Source: Mycoplasmoidaceae bacterium
GTDB taxonomy: Bacteria > Bacillota_I > Bacilli_A > Mycoplasmatales > Mycoplasmoidaceae
Length of the DNA stretch: 7,847 nucleotides
Assembly (NCBI GenBank): GCA_024427105.1
Contig: JAKSVR010000020.1
Location: forward strand, 1-7,847
Reading direction: 5' to 3'
Shown: piece by piece, positions 1 through 7,672 of the stretch
Layout: each line of letters opens with the position of its first letter
Position numbering within the stretch: position 1 is the first letter of the stretch
Position numbers and translations under genes: made by a program
Notes under the pieces: generated by a model
What the model saw: the letters and a program-made list of their open reading frames with translations, nothing else
Told to the model about the DNA's origin: nothing
Database searches by the model: none

Positions 1-2
1 AT

Positions 3-1058
3 GGTTTAGGTGGATCCGGAACTCATTGTTATACTGGTTGAGTTAGAAATCCATTTGATCGTGAAAGAATCACTGGTGGTTCATCATCTGGTTCAATAGT
101 TAATGTTGCCTGTGGTATTTCAACATTTGCAATTGGAACTGATACTGGTGACTCAATTCGTCGTCCAGCTTCATTTTTAGGTGTTGTTGGTTATAAACCA
201 ACATATGGTGCAATTTCACGTTATGGAGTATTGCCATACGCTCCTAGTTTTGATCACGTTGGTATTATTACAAAATACGTTGCCGATGCAGCTATAGTAG
301 CTTCATACCTAATTAAACACGATCCTAAAGATTACACATCTTGTGCAAGAATTAAAGATGTTAAATTAGAAAATTTAAAAACTTTACCAACCATTAAATT
401 TGTGGTAATTAGAAATTTAATTGAGATGTTAGAAATACCACAACAAGAATTGTTTAATAACTTATTAAACAAATTAAAAGAAGCTGGACATATTGTTGTT
501 GAACAAACGATTAATTTAGATATTTTAAAATCAATTGCCTTTGCATATAAAGTATTAACTTATACCGAAGGTTATAGTTGTTACTCTAATTTACAAGGTA
601 TTACTTTTGGTAGAAATGTTGGTAGTGATGAAGATGATTATTTTAAATCATTAATAAAATCACGAACTGAAGGAATTGGTGACGAAGTTAAAAGACGATT
701 CGTTATTGGTGCTTTCTTAACAACAAAGGAAAACAGTCAGAAAATAACCTTAGCTGCTAGAAGCATTCGTCATATGGTTCAAGATATTCAATTAAACTTG
801 ATTAATCAAGGCGATTGTATTATGATGCCAACAGTTAATGGTATTGCTAGACGTTTTGATGAAAGAACAACAGCAACAAATTATGATGACTGATTAATGA
901 TGGACAACTTTTCCGGAACACCAGGAATTACTATTCCTTTTACAAAAATAGATAATTTACCATGAGGTATAACAATATCTGCTGATGTATATCAGGATAT
1001 GAAACTATTAAATATTGCTTATACCCTTGAGCAATTGATTGGAGGCAACCATGAATAA
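3..1058 (+). CDS. gatA: Glu-tRNA(Gln)/Asp-tRNA(Asn) amidotransferase subunit A (5' end outside window)
   Basis: This subunit is the amidase of the cytosolic GatCAB complex. It releases ammonia from glutamine, and GatB uses the ammonia to convert mischarged Glu-tRNA(Gln) (or Asp-tRNA(Asn)) to the cognate amide. The visible 351 residues open in the amidase-signature core: GGSSSGS at visible residues 25-31, then GTDTGDSIRRPAS (45-57) and VGYKPTYG. By the family's 24-residue spacing I assign the cis-Ser to S27 and the nucleophilic Ser to S51. The catalytic Lys lies in the missing N-terminal part (roughly 125 residues). Three in-frame TGA codons (39-41, 891-893, 963-965) encode Trp. A standard-code reading falsely starts at TTG 231 and stops at 893. 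The true stop is TAA 1056-1058, overlapping the gatB start by 8 bp, so the two are probably translationally coupled. One oddity is Asp instead of the common Gly before the nucleophilic Ser. The identification is very secure. Confidence 0.96.
1041..1045 (+). promoter_or_regulatory. Shine-Dalgarno sequence of gatB (decides the start)
   Basis: GGAGG lies inside the 3' end of gatA, five bases before ATG 1051. It supports ATG 1051 over the in-frame TTG at 1039. It is the only clear Shine-Dalgarno sequence I see in front of any gene in this window. Confidence 0.85.
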
Positions 1059-2484
1059 TTTTCAAACAGTTATTGGTATTGAAGTTCATGCTGTAGTTAA
1101 CTCCAAAACTAAAATGTTTAGTGGAACTAAGAGTTGCCACACCGATCCAGTAAATGAAAATATCAATGAAATTGACCTTGGTTTACCAGGAGCATTACCT
1201 TCAGTTAATGAAGAGGTTGTTAAGAAAGCAATATGTTTAGCACATGCTTTGCATATGAATATTTCTGACACAATTTCTTTTGATCGAAAGAATTATTTCT
1301 ATCGTGATTTGCCAAAAGGCTTCCAAATCACTCAACAATTTAATCCAATTGGTACAGATGGTTATATTGAAATTGAAGTAAATGGTCAAAAGAAAAAAAT
1401 AAATATTGAACGTATCCATATGGAAGAAGATACGGCTAAACAATTAAAAATACAAGACAGAGTCTTGCTAGACTATAACCGTTCTGGAATGCCTTTAATT
1501 GAAATTGTTTCAAAACCAGATATGTCATCTGCCCAAGAAGCCATGGCATATTTAACTGAATTAAAAAGAATTTTAAATTATTGTGGTGAAATATCTGATG
1601 CTAAACTTGAAGAAGGATCAATGCGTGCTGATGTTAATATATCTATTAACTTGTATGGTGCGGATAAATATGGCACAAGAGTTGAAATAAAGAATTTAAA
1701 CTCTATTACCAATGTTGGTAAAGCAATTGAATATGAATCTCAACGTCAAGCTTCAGCTTATCTTCAAGGACAAACTCTTGTTGCTGAAACACGAAGATTT
1801 GATGATACCAAAGGAACAACAATTTATATGCGTGATAAAACAGCAGCAGTTGATTATCACTTCATGCCTGAACCAAACATTTTATGTTTCCAATTAGACA
1901 ATGGTTTTAAACAAGAAGCTTTAAAACAAATCAAATATTCTGTTGAGGAAATCAAACAAGATTTAACAAACCTAAGATTAGACAAAAAGATGATTGATCA
2001 ATTACTCGATGACTATCCATTATTTAAAGTTTGTGCTCAAGTATTAGAACAAGTGAAAAAACCGGATTTAGTTATTACATGAATCTTAGTTGAATTAGTA
2101 GGTTTGTTAAAGAAAGACAATAGGACAATTGAATCAGTTAGTCAAGATAAAGTTAATAAGATTATTAAGATGATTAACATCTTAACAACTGGTAAGATTA
2201 ATTCTAAACAAGCTAAAACTATTATTGCTGAAATCTATAAAAATAATTTAGATCCTGAAGAAGTAATTGAAAAACTTGGGTTTAAACAAATTACTGATGA
2301 AACTATGTTAACAAACATGTTATCTGATTTAATCACTAAGAATGAAAATATTGTAAAACAATATGACACTCGTCCAGAACGAGTTGAAAAGATGATTCTT
2401 GGTTTGTTAATGCGTGACACTAAAGGTCAAGCCAACCCTGTGATTTCAACTGAAATCTTAAGAAAATTATTAAACAAAAAATAG
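1051..2484 (+). CDS. gatB: Glu-tRNA(Gln)/Asp-tRNA(Asn) amidotransferase subunit B
   Basis: This is the kinase/transamidase and tRNA-binding subunit of GatCAB. It phosphorylates the glutamate or aspartate on the mischarged tRNA and amidates it with ammonia from GatA. The protein is 477 residues, the usual family length. Family landmarks in order: IGIEVHA (8-14), with the metal-site Glu and His; IDLGLPGALPSVN; HMEEDTAK (123-130), with acidic metal ligands; LLDYNRSGMPLIEIVSKPDM; EGSMRADVNIS; EIKNLNS; MRDKTAAVDYHFMPEPN. A helical linker and a YqeY-like C-terminal tail domain follow, ending in ILRKLLNKK. TGA 2080-2082 is Trp344. Under the standard code it splits the gene into two apparent ORFs, 1039-2082 and 2104-2484, which share a frame. 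The start is ATG 1051 by its GGAGG. The TAG stop (2482-2484) lies inside the terminator stem that follows. Confidence 0.97.
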
Positions 2485-2502
2485 GCAAAGCCTATTTTTT
2501 TT
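2476..2502. terminator. Bidirectional intrinsic terminator between convergent gatB and the lipoprotein gene
   Basis: An 11-bp perfect stem, left arm 2476-2486 (AAAAAATAGGC) and right arm 2490-2500 (GCCTATTTTTT), encloses an AAA loop. A T-run follows on the plus strand (2495-2502), and the A-run at 2476-2481 gives a T-run on the minus strand. It therefore fits a factor-independent terminator in both directions. It overlaps the gatB stop codon and abuts the lipoprotein stop at 2503-2501. Confidence 0.88.
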
Positions 2503-3520
2503 AATTTCTTAATCACTGTAGAGTGAAATCTTTATTGTTAGTTTTGAACAAACTAAATGATGGGTAGAAACCATCACCACCAACAATTCCTCATCCACCT
2601 CAGTAAATACCACAAACATTGCAGTCTTCAGTAATTAGCATACTACCAGAAGCACCACCAGACATTCAATTATCTGGTCGTGTTGTTTTACACATATATT
2701 GTGGACTGATATCATATTGATATCATTGTTCTGGTTCAACAGAAGGGTCATATTCAATTACATGACCTAATTGATCAACATCTGGTGTACCGATTGCATG
2801 ACCTTTATTTACTTCATCATATTTATATGCTTTAGAATGATATTTTAATTCTTGGGATAGAATTGATCTATATTCTCATCTGCCGCCAAAGATACCACCG
2901 TTAGCTTCCTTCATTGGATAGCCACCAACATATTTCTTCTTTGATTTTACTGATGAATCATCAGAATTAACAAACTGTGTAATATAACCGTGTTCTTGCT
3001 TATATTGATTTAGGTGGTCTAACTTATTTTTGATACTGGAAACTGGTGAAGAACCAAAGTTAATTTTACAAGTACATATATCAATTGCAGGTTTGTAATA
3101 AGTTGAACTAGGTTCTTCTTCTAGAGTATATTTAAAATTATTTTCTGGGTATTCATAATAACTTTGTAATTGATAATAATTATCAAAATCAATAATATGA
3201 TCTGAACGATTTGTTAGAGAATCGTCAGCAACTCAATATGTTTTGTCTTGCCCTAAAGAACTAAAACCGTGAGTAACGTGTCAGTTAGTTACAACATTAT
3301 ATACATAATCACCACTTGTTTCTGGAGTTGCATCATTAATAATTCAGCATGTTCCAAACACAACACTTTCCTCGCCTTGACAAGCTAATGAAAATGTTCG
3401 GTTATATATAAAATCTTTAGGAGTTTCACCATTTACTTCTTTGGTACCACAAGATGCAAAAACTAGTGGAACACTAGTAATTGGTAATAATGGAACAACA
3501 ATTGTTTTTAATAGCTTCAT
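2501..3520 (-). CDS. Lipoprotein with trypsin-like serine protease fold, DUF31 / mycoplasma Ig-protease type
   Basis: This 339-residue protein is visible only when TGA is read as Trp. It has nine TGA and no TGG: W59, 80, 96, 215, 266, 285, 307, 310, 336. The N-terminus MKLLKTIVVPLLPITS with VFASC at 20-24 is a lipoprotein signal with lipid-acceptor Cys24, so the mature protein should be anchored on the outer face of the membrane. Three motifs in order match a chymotrypsin-fold triad: VVTNWHVTHG (His81), PAIDICTCKI (Asp147) and MSGGASGSML (Ser291). This arrangement is characteristic of the mycoplasma putative peptidase family DUF31, which includes immunoglobulin-cleaving proteases. Assignment to that family is from memory of the motifs; the substrate is unknown. 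It is short for the family, many of whose members have several hundred more residues. There are seven Cys besides Cys24. The start lies 9 nt after the uvrA stop and lacks a Shine-Dalgarno sequence, so cotranscription with uvrA is likely. It ends at the bidirectional terminator. Confidence 0.82.
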
Positions 3521-3529
3521 ATTTATATT

Positions 3530-6376
3530 CTATTGTTTTAACAATGGTTTTAAGAATTTAGCAGTATATGAAATATCTTCATCTTTGATAATTTGTTCTG
3601 GTGTTCCAGTGGTAATAATTCTTCCACCTCTATCTCCACCATCAGGTCCTAAATCAATAATGTAGTCAGCACATTTGATAATATCAAGGTTGTGTTCAAT
3701 AACAATAACTGTTGCACCATTATCGACTATACGATTTAATACTTCAATTAGTTTAGCAATATCGTGTTGGTGTAAACCAGTTGATGGTTCATCAAGCACA
3801 ATAATTGTTCGATCACTTGCCTTACGCTGTAAAAATTTAGCAAGTTTAATACGTTGTGCTTCACCACCTGATAGGTCAACCGAAGGTTCACCTAATTTTA
3901 AATATCCTAAGCCAACATCCTTCATTAATTCAAGCTTTCGTTTGATAGCTGGAATGTTTTGGAAGAATTCATATGCTTCGTCAACCGACATTTCCAAAAC
4001 ATCATAGATAGATTTATTCTTGTAAAGAATTGATAATGTTTCTTGGTTGTATCTCTTACCACCGCATTCATCACATTTAACATATACATCAGGTAAAAAG
4101 TGCATTTCAATTCTGATGTATCCATCACCACCACACTTTTCACATCGTCCTGATTCAACATTAAAACTGAATCGCCCTTTATCATATCCACGAGCTTTAG
4201 CTTCAGGAGTATTTGCAAATACTCCACGGATGTCATCAAAGATGCCGGTATATGTTGCTGGGTTTGATCTTGGTGTACGGCCAATTGGTTCTTGACTAAT
4301 GACTATAAGATTATCAATATCCTGTATGCCTGTAAGATCTGTTACTTTTGGCGCAAGCTCGAACGGGTTAAATAATATTTTATTAATATTTGCAACAAGA
4401 GTTTCGTTAATTAATGTTGATTTACCTGAACCTGAAACTCCTGTTACACAAATGAATTTGCCCATTGGGAATGTAACAGTAATATTTTTAAGATTATTTA
4501 GTTTTGCACCTTTTAAAATAATTTTCTTCCCATTTCCGCCACGTCGGTGTTTTGGAACCGGAATTGTGTACTCACCAGAAAGATATTTTCCTGTTATTGA
4601 GTCTTTATTTGCAATTAGATCGTCAACAGAACCTTGAGCGACTATTTTTCCACCACCAACTCCTGCAAGCGGTCCTACGTCAATTAAATAATCAGCAGCT
4701 TTCATTGTGTCGGTATCATGCTCAACCACTATTAATGAGTTTCCTAAATCACGCATTGCCTTCATAGTGCTGATTAATTTTTGGTTATCTTTTTGGTGTA
4801 AACCAATTGATGGTTCATCTAGTACATATAACACACCTGTAAGACTAGAACCAATTTGAGCAGCCAGTCTAATTCTTTGGTTTTCACCACCAGATAATGT
4901 TCCAGCTGATCTTGATAAAGTCAAATAGTCAAGTCCAACATTAATTAAGAACTCAAGACGATTAATGATTTCTTTTAGAACTTGTTTACCAATAGTTCTT
5001 TCAGTGTCGTTAAGCTCAAGACCTAAGAATCAATCATGCATTTGTCCTACAGACATGTCACACACATCCATGATGCTCTTGTTATTTATTTTTACGGATA
5101 AAGCTTTTTCATTTAAACGATGTCCATGACATTTCTTACATGGTTTTTCAACCATATACATTCCATAGAAGTCACGAGCCATTTCACTATTTGTTTCAAG
5201 GTGTCGTCTTTTAATCATTGCTAAGACACCTTCAATGTAATCATTGTATGAATAAGTTTTGTAGCTTGCTGATTTAGCTATTACTTCAATAGGTTCGTCT
5301 GAACCTCACATCATTAAATCTATTTCACGTCGTGATAAGTTCTTGATGGGTTTATTTCTATCAATATGATAATGTTCAAGTAAAGCTTGGAATTTTTGTC
5401 ATTCAAGGTTTTTACTATCCATTGTATTTTTAAATCAACGAATACCACCTTCATTAATCGATAGATTACGATCAGGAATCATTCGATCTTCATCCGGTTC
5501 ATATGTAAAACCTAAACCTTTACATTCATCACAATATCCCGTTGGTGAGTTGAAGGAGAATAATCGAGGTTCCATTTCTGGGATTGAAAAACCACAAACT
5601 GGACAAGAGTGATTCTTTGAATAAAGAATATCTGACTTGCCATCTCAAATAACAACTTTGTTGTTTCCATGCTTCAAACATGTTTCAACAGCTTCAGTTA
5701 ATCTATCGTGCGTTTGATTATCTTCATTTAATACGATACGATCAACAATAATGTCTATATAGTGAAATTTATTTTTATCTAATTCTATTTTGTCATCTAA
5801 AGAATAAATAGCTCCATCAATTCTTACACGTAAGAATCCATCAAGTTTTAACTTAGATAATTCTTTTGCAAAAGTTCCTTTTTGCTTAAAAGCAATGGGT
5901 GCTAAGATCTGAATTTTACTTTCTAATTTAAAGTCTAAATAAATCTTATCAACAATCTGTTTGGTAGTTAGTGTTTTGATAGGACCATGTCCTCTAGGAC
6001 AATAAGGAACACCAATTCTTGCTCATAACAATCTTAGATAATCATAGATTTCTGTAACAGTACCTACGGTAGATCGTGGATTATTACTTGTTGTTTTTTG
6101 ATCAATCGATATTGCTGGTAATAAACCTTCAATTGAATCAACATCAGGTTTGTCGTTATTGCCAAGAAATTGTCTAGCATAGCTTGACAATGATTCTAGA
6201 TATCGTCTTTGACCTTCAGCATAAATAGTGTTAAAAGCTAATGATGATTTTCCTGAACCAGATAAACCAGTCATAACCACTAGTTTATTCTTTGGAATAA
6301 CCACATTAACATTTTTTAAGTTATTTTGTCTAGCCCCTTGGACATAGATATTATTGTGTAAATCTTGTTTAGCCAT
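3530..6376 (-). CDS. uvrA: Excinuclease ABC subunit A (UvrA)
   Basis: UvrA is the damage-sensing ATPase of nucleotide excision repair. As a dimer it finds helix-distorting lesions with UvrB, which then recruits UvrC. The protein is 948 residues, full length for the family. Landmarks: Walker [10 protein letters not shown] (37-45); CPVC...CDEC zinc site (Cys258, 261, 282, 285); CKKC (413, 416); first ABC signature LSGGE (494-498) with [12 protein letters not shown]; second Walker [10 protein letters not shown] (646-654); zinc hairpin Cys745, 748, 768, 771; second signature LSGGE (835-839) with [12 protein letters not shown]. Six TGA-Trp codons (for example W118 at 6025-6023) cut it into pieces under the standard code, but all pieces share one frame. 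I chose ATG 6376 ([16 protein letters not shown]), which matches the family N-terminus. An in-frame ATG at 6412 would add 12 AT-rich residues. Neither start has a Shine-Dalgarno sequence. The stop is TAG 3532-3530, and the lipoprotein gene follows. Confidence 0.97.
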
Positions 6377-6386
6377 ATACGTGTAT

Positions 6387-6392
6387 TTTATA
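6387..6392 (-). promoter_or_regulatory. uvrA: Candidate -10 box of uvrA (near-leaderless transcript)
   Basis: On the minus strand TATAAA (6392-6387) is followed by 10 bases and then ATG 6376. Transcription starting about 7 bases after the box would give a leader of only a few bases. The overlapping TAAAAT hexamer would give essentially none. A second possibility is the extended -10 TGCTATATA about 20 bases further upstream. TTGACT, a -35-like hexamer, lies next to the 22-bp palindrome but is spaced too far from either box. The region is almost pure A/T, so any single hexamer call is weak. Confidence 0.4.
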
Positions 6393-6438
6393 TCTATATA
6401 AATATATAGCATTTATTTTATTTGTATAAAAGTCAAAC

Positions 6439-6460
6439 CATTCTTACTATAGTAAGAATG
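6439..6460. repeat. Perfect 22-bp palindrome in the uvrA/mnmA divergent intergenic region
   Basis: The arms CATTCTTACTA (6439-6449) and TAGTAAGAATG (6450-6460) are exact reverse complements with no loop, and the symmetry stops at both ends. It lies upstream of both divergent genes and abuts the TTGACT hexamer on the uvrA side. A zero-spacer dyad is more like a dimer-bound DNA operator than an RNA hairpin, and no T-run follows on either strand. The protein that might bind is unknown. It does not match the CIRCE, LexA or Fur consensus as I know them. Confidence 0.7.
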
Positions 6461-6484
6461 AAATGCCTTTTATCTTTTTAAACT

Positions 6485-6503
6485 CATTAAGTTATACTTA
6501 ATG
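6485..6503. repeat. Inverted repeat overlapping a candidate mnmA -10 box
   Basis: The arms CATTAAGT (6485-6492) and ACTTAATG (6496-6503) are exact reverse complements around TAT. A -10-like TATACT (6493-6498) spans the centre. It begins with CATT and ends with AATG, as the 22-bp palindrome 24 bp upstream does, so the two may be related sites. The short arms are AT-rich, so chance is possible. Confidence 0.5.
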
Positions 6504-6537
6504 CTTGTTTTACAAAATAATTTTATTAAATAAAAAA

Positions 6538-6543
6538 TATAAT
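6538..6543 (+). promoter_or_regulatory. mnmA: Candidate -10 box of mnmA, placed for a leaderless mRNA
   Basis: A consensus TATAAT has its last base at 6543, so a start 7 bases downstream would be exactly the A of the mnmA ATG (6550). No Shine-Dalgarno sequence precedes that ATG, which fits leaderless initiation. The nearest -35-like hexamer, TTTACA (6509-6514), has an over-long spacer of 23 bp, but mollicute promoters often rely mainly on the -10. TATACT at 6493-6498 is an alternative that would leave a leader of about 45 bases. Confidence 0.5.
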
Positions 6544-6549
6544 AATCAT

Positions 6550-7671
6550 ATGCGCGACAAGAAACAAAAAACAGTTGTATTGGGATTAAGCGGTGGAGTT
6601 GACTCTGCTGTTTCTTGCTATTTGCTTCTAAAAGATGGGTATAAAGTTATCCCAGTCTTTATGCAAAATTGGGATACCGTTATTAATAACGATATCAAGG
6701 GCCATAGTAAAAAACTACCTGATGGCTGTGAAAGCAATGTTGATTATTTAGCTGCAAAAAAAGTTGCTGATTTCTTTGGACTTAAATTACACAAAGTGGA
6801 ATTTATTAAAGAATATTGGGATGATGTTTTTAAATATTTTATTAATCAATACAAAAAATCATTAACACCTAATCCAGATGTTTTATGTAATAAATACATT
6901 AAGTTTGAAGCTTTTAGAAAATATGCAACACATAAATTTGATGCAGATTATGTTGCAACCGGACATTATGCAGATATAAAGAAAAACAAGAATGGTACAT
7001 TCTTATTAATGCCAAAAGATTTGACAAAGGATCAAACATATTTCTTGTCAGACTTAACACAAAAGCAATTATCTAATGTTATTTTTCCTCTTGCTAGTTT
7101 AACAAAAGTTGAAGTAAGAGCAATAGCTAAACGAATAAAATTACCAAATTGAGATCGAAAAGATTCTATGGGAATTTGCTTTATTGGAAAAAGACAATTC
7201 CAAGAATTCTTGGAAAATTATATTCCTAATCAACCTGGTAATATCATCGATATTAAAACAAAGAAGATTGTTGGTCAACATATTGGAACCATGTATTACA
7301 CCCTTGGTCAAAATAAAGATTTACATTTATCTGGACAAGCAAATAAATATTTTGTTTGTGGTAAAGACGCCAAAAAGAAAATTATTTATGTATGCGCCCA
7401 AGCAGACAAAAATAAATATTTATTAAGCACTAAGTGTGAGTTGGGGCCATTTAATTTTATTAATCCTACATCTTGCAAAACACTAACTAACTTAAAAGTA
7501 AGGTTTAGACATTTGCAAAAATTAATTGATGTTAAATCTTTAAAAAAGATTAAAGGCAAATGAATCTTAACTTATAAACCAACACTATCTGTTACACCTG
7601 GACAATATGCAGTTGTATACAAAAATAAAATTTGTTTAGGCTGTGGCGAAATAAGCAAGATAATTAAATAG
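6550..7671 (+). CDS. mnmA: tRNA-specific 2-thiouridylase MnmA
   Basis: This cytosolic enzyme activates U34 of tRNA(Lys), tRNA(Glu) and tRNA(Gln) with ATP and replaces its 2-oxygen with sulfur, which aids wobble decoding. The protein is 373 residues, a normal length. Landmarks: PP-loop SGGVDS (14-19) for ATP; FMQNWD (37-42); NPDVLCNKYIKF with catalytic Cys113; ATGHYAD (136-142); DQTYFLS; MGICFIG with catalytic Cys210. The 97-residue spacing of the two Cys equals that of E. coli Cys102/Cys199. The C-terminal beta-barrel ends in VTPGQYAVVY and CLGCGEI, where the family usually has LGGG. Trp41 and Trp90 use TGG, while Trp201 (7150-7152) and Trp338 (7561-7563) use TGA, which splits the gene into fragments under the standard code. 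I chose ATG 6550 because the family sequence begins just after it and TATAAT sits at leaderless distance. An upstream in-frame start at 6505 adds only non-conserved residues. alaS follows after one base, so the two are likely cotranscribed. Confidence 0.96.
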
Positions 7672-7672
7672 T

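Noticed and set aside
231..893. Separate 220-residue gene starting at TTG 231
   Set aside because: It is the middle of gatA. The frame is open upstream to position 3, and the stop at 891-893 is a UGA-Trp codon followed by conserved GatA sequence.
2104..2484. Separate YqeY-like gene downstream of gatB
   Set aside because: It is in the same frame as gatB and separated from it only by TGA 2080-2082, which reads as Trp. It is the normal tail domain of GatB.
3441..4767. Several plus-strand ORFs of 71-112 codons opposite uvrA and the protease gene
   Set aside because: They are antisense shadows of conserved minus-strand genes, without recognisable domains or ribosome binding sites.
4925..6022. 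uvrA as a pseudogene broken by several stops
   Set aside because: All interruptions are TGA at tryptophan positions, the pieces share one frame, and every motif is intact over a normal 948-residue length.
6394..6409. Third inverted repeat CTATATA-AA-TATATAG near the uvrA promoter
   Set aside because: It is made only of alternating A/T with single end G/C bases, so this symmetry is expected by chance here.
6377..6412. Upstream uvrA start at ATG 6412
   Set aside because: It adds 12 low-complexity residues encoded by the promoter-like AT-rich region and has no Shine-Dalgarno sequence. The family N-terminus aligns with ATG 6376.
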